From NCBI RefSeq assembly GCF_014212355.1, contig NZ_JACKXD010000002.1:248001-312000 (forward strand): 64,000 nucleotides of DNA, in the 5' to 3' direction. Position 1 is the first letter of the stretch. Every line of letters begins with the position of its first letter. This DNA is from Halobellus ruber (GTDB lineage: Archaea > Halobacteriota > Halobacteria > Halobacteriales > Haloferacaceae). Positions 8,535-17,027 of the stretch are shown here, in pieces. The translations under genes and the position numbers were made by a program. The notes below the pieces were generated by a model that saw nothing but the letters and a program-made list of their open reading frames with translations, had not been told where the DNA came from and made no database searches.

Positions 8535-9215
8535 CTACCCGTTCGACCGATCCCGGTTCTCCAGCTGCCGGACCCGGATCGACAGCGCGAGGAACGTCGC
8601 GAGGGTCGTCAGACAGACGGCCGCGGTCGCGGCGATGTCGTGTGCGACCACGTCGTGGTTGCCGACGCTGACGAGATGGGGGCCGAAGTAGGTGTGGTGG
8701 TAGTCGCCGACGATCGGGAAGAAGTAGTCGACGATGTCGTTGAAGCCGAACCAGGCGACCGCGACCCCGACGCCCGGGACCGTGAACTCCGCGTACCGGT
8801 GGATCACGAGCGCCTGGAGCGCCATCCCGAGGTGTCCGACGACCAGAAACCAGTAGTAAGGGTCGCCGCTCGTGAGCACGTCGTTGATCGTGAACTGGAC
8901 CACGACGACCCAGAGGCCGTATTTCAGGTTACCGACGAACGCGAGCGCGTGGAGCCAGTTGCGGTTCTTCCCCACCTTCCACGACACCAGACTCGCGATC
9001 ATCAGCATCGTCGCCGTCGGGCTGTCGGGCACGACCGGCCACATCACCAAGGCGGTGTTCCCAAGCTGGAACCGGTAGTACCAGAAGCCGAAGACGGTGC
9101 CCGCGACGTTGACGAGGACGATCAGCCAGGCCAAGCGGAGCGCGGTCGTCTCGAGCCGGGTCGGCAGCGGCGCGAGGTACGCCGGCAGGTCGTCCGTGGC
9201 GGGGATCGACGCCAT
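8535..9215 (-). CDS. DUF1405 family membrane protein
   Basis: A 226-residue protein with about six membrane helices. The segment NVAGTVFGFWYYRFQL near residue 37 and VVPDSPTATMLMIAS that follows are the conserved opening of DUF1405. NLKYGLWVV and a histidine-bearing HRYAEF loop come later. It acts in the cytoplasmic membrane and its role is unknown. ATG at 9215 (MASIPATDD) was preferred over a longer reading to 9338, whose extra N-terminus is low-complexity. It is divergent from the FAD oxidoreductase gene. Confidence 0.75.
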   Translation of the reverse strand: MASIPATDDLPAYLAPLPTRLETTALRLAWLIVLVNVAGTVFGFWYYRFQLGNTALVMWPVVPDSPTATMLMIASLVSWKVGKNRNWLHALAFVGNLKYGLWVVVVQFTINDVLTSGDPYYWFLVVGHLGMALQALVIHRYAEFTVPGVGVAVAWFGFNDIVDYFFPIVGDYHHTYFGPHLVSVGNHDVVAHDIAATAAVCLTTLATFLALSIRVRQLENRDRSNG

Positions 9216-9359
9216 CGTGCGCAGGTCAGCCGGAGCAGCGACACAAGGGTTCCGGTTGGGGCGGGGCGACTCCGTGTGAGCGTCGGACGGATCACCGAGA
9301 GCGCTCGCGGCCCGGAGCCGACGTAATCCCTTTCCCACACTGGCACGTTACCGATCGCT

Positions 9360-10475
9360 ATGCGGAGCGTCGCTATCATCGGTGGCGGGATCGTCGGAAC
9401 CAGCATCGCGTACCACCTCCGGGACGCCGACTGCGACGTCACCCTCTTCGAGAAGGGGGAACTCGGCGCCGGAACGACGGCGAAGTCCGCCGCGATGCTC
9501 ACACATCACCAGGAGGCGCCGGATCGGGACGCCTACGAGTTCCGCGAGCACGCCTGGGAGTGGTACGACGAGAAGATCGACGACGGGACGCTTTCGTTCG
9601 ACCGCATCGGGACGCTCCACCTGGCGCGCAGCGACGCCGAGTACGCGGCGATCCGGGAGCTACAGCAGTCCTTCGCGTCGTTCGGCCTGGATCTGGAGAT
9701 CCTCTCGCCCGACGAGATCGCCGACCACGGGATCGACCCCGACGGCCTCCGCGGCGGGCTGTGGTTCCCCGACGACGGCGTCTTGGACCCCGGCGGGATC
9801 GTCCAGTTCTTCGCCGGCACCGCTCGCCGGGCGGGTGTCGAGATCGAAACCAACGTCGAAGTGACCGGCGTCGCCACCGCCGAGGGGGCCGTGACCGGCG
9901 TCGAGACGGCCGGCGGGTTCCACGCGGCGGACGTCGTCGTCAACGCGGCCGGGCCGTGGGCGCCCACAGTGAACGACTTGCTCGGCGTCGACGCCCCGCT
10001 CCGACACACCGAGGGCCCCATACTCGTGCTCAAGGGTGACGATCCCGTCTCGCTCCCCTTCGTCTTCTTCGAGGAGGGCGTGTACTTCCGCGGGGAGGGT
10101 CGCTCGCAGGTGTTCGCCGGAAAGCTCGCGACCGACTACGGGGAGTCGGAGACGGTCGACCCTGACTACGCCCTGTCGATCGGCGATTCGATGTACGATC
10201 TGGTCGCCAGCACCGCCGGGGCGTACTTAGAGCGGCTGCTGGAGTTCGACGTGATCAACGAGTGGAACGGCCTCCGCACGGTCACGCCGGACGGCCGCTG
10301 TATCGTCGACGAGACCGACGTGGACGGCTACATCCTCGCTTGCGGGATGAGCGGGTACGGGGTGACAGTCGCGCCCGCCGTCGGCGAATTCACCGCGGAG
10401 TGGCTCACAAGCGGCCGGAAGCCCGAACCGCTGGAGTCGCTCGCGCTGGACCGCTTCGAGGCCGTCGCGGAGTAA
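9360..10475 (+). CDS. FAD-dependent amine oxidoreductase, probable D-hydroxyproline dehydrogenase
   Basis: A 371-residue DAO-family flavoprotein. The FAD site is the N-terminal GGGIVG (residues 8-13) followed by an acidic residue ending the second strand (FEKGELGAGTT). VNAAGPWAP is the second conserved flavin contact, and the C-terminal GMSGYGVTVAPAVGE closes the site. DAO enzymes oxidise imino or amino acids. Next to a DapA-family lyase and a proline-racemase-family epimerase, the best reading is oxidation of cis-4-hydroxy-D-proline to pyrroline-4-hydroxy-2-carboxylate. Sarcosine or D-amino acid oxidation are alternatives. The family is firm; the substrate is inferred from neighbours. Confidence 0.8.
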   Translation: MRSVAIIGGGIVGTSIAYHLRDADCDVTLFEKGELGAGTTAKSAAMLTHHQEAPDRDAYEFREHAWEWYDEKIDDGTLSFDRIGTLHLARSDAEYAAIRELQQSFASFGLDLEILSPDEIADHGIDPDGLRGGLWFPDDGVLDPGGIVQFFAGTARRAGVEIETNVEVTGVATAEGAVTGVETAGGFHAADVVVNAAGPWAPTVNDLLGVDAPLRHTEGPILVLKGDDPVSLPFVFFEEGVYFRGEGRSQVFAGKLATDYGESETVDPDYALSIGDSMYDLVASTAGAYLERLLEFDVINEWNGLRTVTPDGRCIVDETDVDGYILACGMSGYGVTVAPAVGEFTAEWLTSGRKPEPLESLALDRFEAVAE

Positions 10476-10482
10476 CCACGAC

Positions 10483-10491
10483 AAATTATTA
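10483..10491 (+). promoter_or_regulatory. TATA box before the DapA-family gene
   Basis: AAATTATTA centred 32 bases before the ATG at 10519, in an otherwise GC-rich gap. This fits an archaeal TATA box feeding a leaderless or nearly leaderless transcript. It suggests the lyase gene has its own promoter although it follows the oxidoreductase by 43 bases. Confidence 0.6.
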
Positions 10492-10518
10492 CCCTGTCGG
10501 GAGTGGGGGTCAACGAGT

Positions 10519-11400
10519 ATGACCGAGGTTACAGAAGGCGTGTTTCCGCCGATCGTAACGCCGTTCGACGACGACGGCGAGGTCGACTACGAGTCGTTTG
10601 CCGACAACATCGAGCGCTTAGAGCGCAACGGCGTCTCCGGGATCACCCCGTGTGGATCGACGGGCGAGCGGTCCACGTTACGCCCCCAGGAACACCGCGA
10701 CGTCATCGAGTTCGCGGTCGAGGAGGCGTCGACGCCGGTCATCGCCGGGACGGGTTCGCCGTCGACCTGGGAGGTCATCGAGTTGACATCCCACGCCGCC
10801 GAAGTCGGCGCCGACGCCGCCCTGGTCCACGCGCCGTACTACAGCGCACCGAGCGACGACGACATCGTCCGCCACTACGAGGAGGTTGCGGACGCCGTCG
10901 ACATCCCGATCGTGCTGTACAACTTCCCCGCGGCGATCGGGTTCAACACGGAGCCCGACGTGGTCGTCGAACTGGCCGACCACCCCAACATCGTCGGTAT
11001 CAAGGACTCGCTGGGCGACCTGCGGCAGATCCACGAACTGATTCGCCGCACCAGGGACGTCGACTTCGATGTCCTCTCGGGGTGGGACTCCCTGGCGTGG
11101 CCGGCGATCAACGCCGGCGCGACGGGGCTCATCGGCATCTGCGGGAACCTCGTCCCGGGGGCTGTGGCGGATCTCGTCGCGGCGGCCACGGCGGGTGACC
11201 GCGAGACGGCCGCGACGGTCCACGACGAGATCCTCGCCCTCGAGGACGCCCTCCTCGTGAAGAACCCCCAGATAACCGTCAAGGCCGCCCTGGAGCACCT
11301 CGGCCACGCCCCCGCGAACGTCCGCGCGCCACAGTACCCACTCGACGACGAGCAGACCGAGCAGGTCGTCGCGGCGGTCGAGGCGTTCGGGTACGAGTGA
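10519..11400 (+). CDS. DapA-family lyase, probable pyrroline-4-hydroxy-2-carboxylate deaminase
   Basis: A 293-residue class I aldolase-fold protein. It has the N-terminal PPIVTPF, the phosphate/carboxylate motif CGSTGE (residues 45-50), catalytic Tyr134 (IVLYNFP) and the Schiff-base Lys162 (VGIKDSLGD). DHDPS-family members include dihydrodipicolinate synthase, N-acetylneuraminate lyase, KDG aldolase and Pyr4H2C deaminase. Since a racemase-family epimerase and a DAO flavoprotein flank it, the hydroxyproline-pathway deaminase giving 2-oxoglutarate semialdehyde is the likeliest role. No lysine-pathway genes are nearby. The activity is inferred. Confidence 0.8.
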   Translation: MTEVTEGVFPPIVTPFDDDGEVDYESFADNIERLERNGVSGITPCGSTGERSTLRPQEHRDVIEFAVEEASTPVIAGTGSPSTWEVIELTSHAAEVGADAALVHAPYYSAPSDDDIVRHYEEVADAVDIPIVLYNFPAAIGFNTEPDVVVELADHPNIVGIKDSLGDLRQIHELIRRTRDVDFDVLSGWDSLAWPAINAGATGLIGICGNLVPGAVADLVAAATAGDRETAATVHDEILALEDALLVKNPQITVKAALEHLGHAPANVRAPQYPLDDEQTEQVVAAVEAFGYE

Positions 11401-11519
11401 GATCCGCCGCATCGTGAACTGACACGGGTCTCCCGTTTCCGAGCCGCCCCGGCTTCCGTTCCGGACCTCTCGCCGGTACCACCCCGCCGCGAGTCAAAGC
11501 TTCATTACGCCGTTCCCCG

Positions 11520-12536
11520 ATGGATCGGAGTGTGCAAACCGAAGTGCTGATCGAGGCGGTTGACACGCACACGGGCGGGGAACCGACCCGGATCGTCACC
11601 GGCGGCCTGAACATGGAGCGCTTCGCCGGCGACAGCGTCGAGGCACAGCGCGACCGGTTCCGCGAGGAGGCCGACCACCTGCGCCGGCTGCTGATGAAGG
11701 AGCCGCGCGGCCACGACGACATGTACGGGGCGATCACCGTACCGCCGGCGGCCGACGCGGCCGACCTGGGCGTCTTCTTCGTGGACAACGGCGGTTACAA
11801 GGATATGTGCGGCCACGGGACGATGGGCGTCGTGACCGCGCTCGTGGAGACGGGCTATCTGGACCCCGACGGTGCGGTCACGATCGAGACGCCCGCGGGG
11901 TTGGTAACGGCCGATCCCGAAATCGCGACGGACGGGCGGGTCGAACGCGTGACCGTCGAGAACGTCACCTCCTACGTCCTCGACTCGCTGACGCTCCCGA
12001 TGGACGTCGACGGCGAGTCGGTGGACGTTCCGATCGATGTCGTTTACGCCGGGAACGTCTTCGCGATGGTCCCGGCCGCGGCGTTCGACCGTCGCATCGA
12101 CCCCGACAACACCGACGCGTTCGTCGACTACGGCGTCGAGATCCGCGAACGGGTGAACGGGGCGCGGGACCTCGTCGATCCCGTCTCCGGCGAGCGGCTT
12201 GTGGTCGACCACACGGCGTTCCACGAACCGGGCACGGAGGCCGACCGCAACATCGTCGTGTTCTCCGCGGGCGCGGTCGACCGGTCGCCGTGCGGGACCG
12301 GCACCTGCGCGAAGATGACGCTGCTGCACTCGAACGGCGAGTTGGCCGTCGGCGAGCCGTACTGCCACGAGAGCGTCATCGGCACGCGTTTCGAGGGTCG
12401 GCTTCGCGACGCGGATCGACGCGACGGATACACCGTCACCGACGCCGAAATCAGCGGCTCCGCCTACCTCGTTGCCAAGCACACGTTCCTGTTGGATCCC
12501 GACGATCCCATCCCCAGTTTCGACATCTCGACGTGA
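11520..12536 (+). CDS. Proline racemase family, probable 4-hydroxyproline 2-epimerase
   Basis: A 338-residue protein with both catalytic cysteines: Cys97 in DMCGHGTMG and Cys258 in SPCGTGTCAKM. The two-cysteine form is that of proline racemase and 4-hydroxyproline epimerase; trans-3-hydroxyproline dehydratases replace the second cysteine with Ser/Thr. The N-terminal DTHTGGEPTRIV is also family-typical. It should invert trans-4-hydroxy-L-proline to cis-4-hydroxy-D-proline for the upstream oxidoreductase. The final dehydrogenase (2-oxoglutarate semialdehyde) is not in the immediate cluster. Family firm, substrate inferred from context. Confidence 0.85.
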   Translation: MDRSVQTEVLIEAVDTHTGGEPTRIVTGGLNMERFAGDSVEAQRDRFREEADHLRRLLMKEPRGHDDMYGAITVPPAADAADLGVFFVDNGGYKDMCGHGTMGVVTALVETGYLDPDGAVTIETPAGLVTADPEIATDGRVERVTVENVTSYVLDSLTLPMDVDGESVDVPIDVVYAGNVFAMVPAAAFDRRIDPDNTDAFVDYGVEIRERVNGARDLVDPVSGERLVVDHTAFHEPGTEADRNIVVFSAGAVDRSPCGTGTCAKMTLLHSNGELAVGEPYCHESVIGTRFEGRLRDADRRDGYTVTDAEISGSAYLVAKHTFLLDPDDPIPSFDIST

Positions 12537-12653
12537 TGGGAGGTCCGACCGCTGAACGACGCAGTTTGACGGTTCGAGCGAACAAGGCAGGAAGCGAATC
12601 GGGCGTCCACGTCACGCCGTACGACCTTTCTTCCCCCCTCTCGATGGGTGGAT

Positions 12654-13190
12654 ATGCCCCCGAACGAGTGGCGATCGCTCGACTCGCGGACGGAGTATCG
12701 GAATCCGTATTTTTCGATTCACAACGAGACGATCCGCCGCCCGGACGGGGAGCAAAGCGACTACTACCGGGTCGCCTTCGACGGCGGTGTCGTCGGCCTC
12801 GGCACCGTCGACGGCGCCGTCCTGTTCGTTCGCATCTACCGGCCGCGGTTGGACGAGACGATGCTCGAACTCCCCGGTGGTGGCGTCGAGAAGGGTGAGA
12901 CCCTCGCCGATGCGGCCCGCCGTGAGTTTCGTGAAGAAACCGGCTACCGGGCCGACACGGCCGAACCACTCGGGTCGTACTACTTCACGGCGTGGTCGCG
13001 GGCGAAACGCCACTTCTTCTGGCTTGGCGGGATCGAATCCGCAGACACGACGCCGGCTGAGGCCGAGATCCGGGAGGTAGTACGCGTCCCCGTCGACGAC
13101 GCCCTCGACGTCGCGATGGACGATCCCGCGGGGGAGTGGAACGTCGTTCCGTTGCTCGCGGCCCACAAGCAAGGATATCTCGACTTCTGA
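12654..13190 (+). CDS. NUDIX hydrolase, ADP-ribose pyrophosphatase-like
   Basis: A 178-residue protein with a complete Nudix box: Gly76, Glu82, Arg90-Glu91, Glu94-Glu95, Gly97 (GGVEKGETLADAARREFREE region). The preceding proline-rich LELPGGG and the tyrosine-rich N-terminus YRNPYFSIHNE are typical of the ADP-ribose pyrophosphatase branch, which hydrolyses NDP-X compounds with a divalent metal. ATG at 12654 was chosen over a GTG two codons earlier. It faces the unknown gene at 13219 with 28 bases between the stops. Confidence 0.85.
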   Translation: MPPNEWRSLDSRTEYRNPYFSIHNETIRRPDGEQSDYYRVAFDGGVVGLGTVDGAVLFVRIYRPRLDETMLELPGGGVEKGETLADAARREFREETGYRADTAEPLGSYYFTAWSRAKRHFFWLGGIESADTTPAEAEIREVVRVPVDDALDVAMDDPAGEWNVVPLLAAHKQGYLDF

Positions 13191-13218
13191 GCCCGCGGCG
13201 GTCAGCGGGCACTTCGGG

Positions 13219-14625
13219 TCAGAACGTCCACGGAACCGAGTCCGACCCCTTCTCCCAGACCTGCCCCTGTAGTTGCACCGTCTCCGCTCCCTCGTAGAGT
13301 TCCTTCATACGTCCCGTTCGAATCAGTTCGTTCACCGCGTCGACGAATTCCCACGTCTCGTTGGACGTCACCAGGTCTGAAACTCCCGTAATCGGTGTCG
13401 TGGGAAGCGCGGCCGTGACCTTCGCACAGAAGTTCACCGGCGTCTCGATCCAGTCGTTGATCGCCGTCATCTCCTCAAGTTTCGTTTTCAGGGCGTTCTG
13501 TCGAATCTCGCGGAGTTCCGTGAAGTCGTCGCCGAGATCCGCGATGTCGCCGTCGAGTTGCGCCGCAGTCAGTGATTCCTCGAACTGTCGTTCGTACTCG
13601 GTCGCCGTTTCGAGTTCGTCGGCGAGGCGTTCCCGGTGTCGTAGATCGTGAAACTCCTCGCGCGACAGTGGCTCCTCCGGGGACGGCAGAAGCGTCCGTG
13701 CGTCCTGCTGTCGTTTGAGGAGCATCTTCGAGACGGGGATGCTCAGCCGCGCGAGCGCGCGGACGACACGGGGGGTGTTCTCCCGTTCCTCGTACACGCG
13801 GTTGATGAACTCGACACTCTCGACGTAGTCGGCCCGGGAGAACGTCACCGTCGACCCCATCGTGTAGAAGATCGGCGCGGTGAAGATTTCGTGGGCGTAG
13901 AACGCCACCGTTGCAGCGGTCTCGAGGTAGGGTTTCTCGCCCGTCTCCTGGTACTCGTCGAGGAGGAGTTCGATGGCGTCGACGACGATATCCCGCCCGG
14001 CGACGTCGAGGTACTCCAGTCGCTCCGCGAGGTATCTGGTGGCAGGTCGGGGGTCGAGGTCGGGGTCCGGCCGCACCGACTCCCCGAGCATCCGGGGGTA
14101 GTTGTCGTCGGCGACGAGGTCGTGGGCACGCGACTTCCAGAACTTCCCCTGAAACGCCACGGCGTCTTCCAGGGCGTTCGCGTACAGCGGCGGGTGAGCG
14201 CCGTCGGCCACCTCGTCCCAGCGGTCGAACATCGTTTCGTAGAACTCGTTCGACCGGTAGACGTCGGCGCCTGCCCGGATCGGGATGACCGTTCGCTCGT
14301 TCACCTGTTCGAGGAAGTACTCTCGCCCCATTCCGGTGTACTCCCGGAACCCCTCCTCGTCCGAGATACTCGGCAACAGAAACACGATGACCGGCTGGGT
14401 ATCCTTGGCGGCGTAGTCGCTCGCATAGGCGGCATCCTTCCGGTAGTACGTCGGCGACGACTCCGCGATGTACCCGCCCCACCGCGTGTCCCCGTAGATG
14501 CTCGCGTACACGCCCTTGAGGCCCCCCTCGGTCACGAGGTCCGTGAGGTCACTCCGGTCTTCGACGAAACTCCGCGCCGTCTCCTTCTGCTGGCGGTCGT
14601 CCTCTTCGAGCTGCTCGACGTCCAT
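13219..14625 (-). CDS. Unrecognised 468-residue soluble protein
   Basis: The protein begins MDVEQLEEDDRQQKETARSF (ATG, with a GTG one codon before). No known motif was recognised. The N-terminal third alternates short strands and helices (VFLLPSISDEEGF, TVIPIRAGADVYRS), the middle is helical and includes a hydrophobic stretch near TAATVAFYAHEIFTAPIFY, and the C-terminal half is long charged helices likely to form coiled coils (RLADELETATEYERQFEE). It is divergent from the SDR gene, with AT-rich DNA between them. Codon use is ordinary for the genome. Function unknown. Confidence 0.6.
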   Translation of the reverse strand: MDVEQLEEDDRQQKETARSFVEDRSDLTDLVTEGGLKGVYASIYGDTRWGGYIAESSPTYYRKDAAYASDYAAKDTQPVIVFLLPSISDEEGFREYTGMGREYFLEQVNERTVIPIRAGADVYRSNEFYETMFDRWDEVADGAHPPLYANALEDAVAFQGKFWKSRAHDLVADDNYPRMLGESVRPDPDLDPRPATRYLAERLEYLDVAGRDIVVDAIELLLDEYQETGEKPYLETAATVAFYAHEIFTAPIFYTMGSTVTFSRADYVESVEFINRVYEERENTPRVVRALARLSIPVSKMLLKRQQDARTLLPSPEEPLSREEFHDLRHRERLADELETATEYERQFEESLTAAQLDGDIADLGDDFTELREIRQNALKTKLEEMTAINDWIETPVNFCAKVTAALPTTPITGVSDLVTSNETWEFVDAVNELIRTGRMKELYEGAETVQLQGQVWEKGSDSVPWTF

Positions 14626-14716
14626 CACACTGATATCCTCTCACAGCCGGTAAGACAGTTATGTAACATTCCTAATGGGAGTAAAGAACAGCTACGACGA
14701 GTGTCCGGATGAACGG

Positions 14717-14723
14717 ATATATA
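14717..14723 (+). promoter_or_regulatory. TATA box before the SDR gene
   Basis: ATATATA lies 29-35 bases before the ATG at 14752 in a conspicuously AT-rich gap shared with the divergent gene at 14625. The distance fits an archaeal promoter with a very short or absent leader. Confidence 0.6.
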
Positions 14724-14751
14724 CCGAGTTCGGACGAACTGACGGGCGAGT

Positions 14752-15552
14752 ATGGAACTTTCGGGGACGCCGACGGCAGTGGTGACGGGCGGCGGCGGGG
14801 CGAACATCGGTCGCGCGGTATCCGGGGCGCTCGCCGCGGCCGGTGCGCAGGTGCTCGTTCTCGACGTGGATGTCGACGCCGCCGAAACCGTCGTCGACGA
14901 CATCGAGGATACGGGAGGGGACGCGAGTTTCGTCGAGTGCGACGTCACGGACGTGGACGCGGTCCAACGGACCGTCGATGCTGTCGCCGACGAGTTCGGC
15001 GGTATCGACGTCCTCGTGAACAACGCGGGGGGCGCGTCCGGGGTTCGCCTCGACGACGTCGACGAGGAGACCTTCGACTACAACGTCGACACGAACCTCC
15101 GCTCGGCGTTTTTCACGACGAAGGCCGCACTGCCGCACCTCAGACGTGGCGACGGGGGACGCGTCGTCTTCGTCTCCAGTATCAACGCGCTCCTCGGCGG
15201 ATTCAGCGAGGTCGCCTACGCCGTCTCGAAGGCGGGTCTCCACGCGCTCGCCCGGTGTCTCACCGCAGACTACGCCGACGACGGCGTCCGATTCAACGTC
15301 GTCGCGCCGGGGTCGGTCATCGGCGACTCGGACACGTGGCAACGACGCGAAGCCGAGGACCCCGGCACGCTCGACCGCATCGCCGACCTCTATCCGTGCG
15401 GCCGCTACGGCCGCCCCGAGGACGTCGCCGACGCGGTGCTGTTCCTGTCGTCGTCGCGATCGGACTGGGTCTCGGGCGTCTTCCTCCCCGTCGACGGCGG
15501 GTTGACCGCCACCGATGCGCTCCCCGGGGGCCGCTGGTGGGAGTCGCTGTGA
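14752..15552 (+). CDS. Short-chain dehydrogenase/reductase
   Basis: A 266-residue classical SDR with all the expected marks: TGGGGANIG nucleotide loop (residues 12-20), acidic Asp38 after strand two (VLVLDVD, suggesting NAD), NNAG (90-93), Asn115, Ser143 and the catalytic pair Tyr156/Lys160 (AYAVSK). The C-terminus FLPVDGGLTATD is typical of the 3-oxoacyl-ACP reductase/glucose dehydrogenase branch. It oxidises or reduces a hydroxyl/keto group in the cytosol; the substrate is unknown. After the stop, bases 15553-15807 hold nothing that looks like a gene. Confidence 0.85.
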   Translation: MELSGTPTAVVTGGGGANIGRAVSGALAAAGAQVLVLDVDVDAAETVVDDIEDTGGDASFVECDVTDVDAVQRTVDAVADEFGGIDVLVNNAGGASGVRLDDVDEETFDYNVDTNLRSAFFTTKAALPHLRRGDGGRVVFVSSINALLGGFSEVAYAVSKAGLHALARCLTADYADDGVRFNVVAPGSVIGDSDTWQRREAEDPGTLDRIADLYPCGRYGRPEDVADAVLFLSSSRSDWVSGVFLPVDGGLTATDALPGGRWWESL

Positions 15553-15807
15553 GCGGGTGGCCAGCGGGCGGTCCCTGACCTCACAACGCGCCCGAAGTGC
15601 CGGTATCTTATCCACCTGGACGAACGGCGCGTACGACTGATGATGACTGGAGTGCGTCCTGCTACGAGACGGTCGACCGGGAGGCCGACGACGGTTACTT
15701 CCAGGCGGTCGGTAGCGTCAGGCAGCAGCCCGACGCGGGGCCTAAGGACGCACGGATATCCGTCCCCGCCGAACACGTCCGCCTGCCCGGTGTCGACCGA
15801 GTCGCTG

Positions 15808-16644
15808 CTACGTCAGGTCCACGACCAGGAGGGCGGCGTCGTCACGCGGCTTGATCCGGGGGTACGTTTCGCAGCCCTCGTCCTCGCTTTCGATGCGGCG
15901 GAGTTCGTCGAAGAGCGGTTCTGCCCCCTCCTCCCGGACGGTCCCGAACAGCGTCCCGTAGGCTACTGCGTCGTAGCACTCCAGCAACCGCTCGAAGCCG
16001 TCCGAGAAGAGGGCGACCGCGTCGACGTCGGCAGTGGACAGCGTCGACCCACGGGCGTGGTCGACGGCGCGTTCCTCGAAGGAGAGCGCCCAGTAGCCGC
16101 CCGGACGGTTCAACTGCCGGCGGTTTTCGACGATCAGTTCCCGCGTCGCACGCTTGGCCGCCGCGTGCGTGAGGCCGTCTTCGGCCTTCCGACGCTGAAT
16201 CTCGTCGACGACTCGTTGGTCGAGCGCGCGTGGCCCGTCGCCCGGCACCGTCTCGACGGTTCCGTCCGGGCGCTCGATGGCGAGGTTGCAGTCCGCCGAG
16301 AGGAGGTACTCCACGTAGCCGTCGTCGAACCGGACGAGTGCCGCGGCGGCAAGCGGGTGCTGGACGATCCCGGTTTCCCGACTCCGCTCGAACGCCCGAT
16401 AATCGGACCGGAGGACGCCGAGTCCCTCGCGCACGGCTTCGGGCAGGGACCCCGCGGCCGACAGCGACGACTCGAGGTACGCGTTCAGTCGTTCGACGTA
16501 CCACCGGCCATCGGTGGGTGCGTCCGTGACGGCGGCCCGTTCGGCCCCGCTCGACCCATCGAGGACCCACGCGCCCCCATCCGTCGCGTTAGCGAGATCC
16601 TCGCAGGTCTCCCCCGCACCGTCGACGTACTGATGGATCTTCAT
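15808..16644 (-). CDS. PP2C-like (PPM family) protein phosphatase domain protein
   Basis: A 278-residue protein. WVLDGSSGAE at residues 26-35 stands where PPM phosphatases have the metal-binding DGxxG/DGSSG, VDAVALFSDGFERLL near 213 matches the mid-domain SDG(L/V)xD motif, and KPRDDAALLVVDL at the end matches the terminal DDxT/A strand. Metal-dependent Ser/Thr phosphatase activity is therefore likely. The divergence from ordinary PP2C (SSG in place of HGG) is common in prokaryotic members. Its target is not evident from neighbours. Confidence 0.65.
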   Translation of the reverse strand: MKIHQYVDGAGETCEDLANATDGGAWVLDGSSGAERAAVTDAPTDGRWYVERLNAYLESSLSAAGSLPEAVREGLGVLRSDYRAFERSRETGIVQHPLAAAALVRFDDGYVEYLLSADCNLAIERPDGTVETVPGDGPRALDQRVVDEIQRRKAEDGLTHAAAKRATRELIVENRRQLNRPGGYWALSFEERAVDHARGSTLSTADVDAVALFSDGFERLLECYDAVAYGTLFGTVREEGAEPLFDELRRIESEDEGCETYPRIKPRDDAALLVVDLT

Positions 16645-16786
16645 TCCAGTGGCGTTGTGTCACGTTCGTTGCCACCTCACTTTACCGTATCTCTCCCAGC
16701 ATCCGGTCGTCCCGCGTAGGCGGACGCACTTGTGACACCACATCGGCGCATCGGCGATATGATAGGAAAGGTATACGGTGGCCCTC

Positions 16787-16826
16787 GGGGTATCGAAAAT
16801 CGTCACGTAGTTATAGCCAACAGTAT
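16787..16826. repeat. Second copy of one arm of the palindromic element
   Basis: These 40 bases match the right arm of the element at 8240-8279 at 37 of 40 positions, ending in the same TTATAGCCAACAGTAT. The expected left arm, about 16747-16786, is only weakly recognisable, so this is a half-decayed or truncated copy. It lies between genes. Read on the minus strand it encodes TVGYNYVTIFDTP, nearly the same peptide as in the DUF2071 gene. Confidence 0.7.
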
Positions 16827-17027
16827 GAAGCGTCGCGGACACGACTCCGCCGGCGTCGCGTTTCTCGGTGGTGGCCTGTCGGTGACGAGGCGGCCCGGGA
16901 TCATCCCCTGCCTCGGGGAGGAACTCTCGGGCACGGACGACCGTTTCCGGCCCGGCATCACACACGTCCCCCCGTGGAAGGTTTCCCCGTCGGGGCGGCC
17001 GACGCAACCTCCCGACTCGAAAGCGTG

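Noticed and set aside
16660-17007. Possible 115-aa minus-strand gene containing the palindromic-repeat peptide
   Set aside because: Apart from the repeat-derived TVGYNYVTIFDTP it has no protein-like pattern or supported start; it is better explained as a repeat lying between genes.
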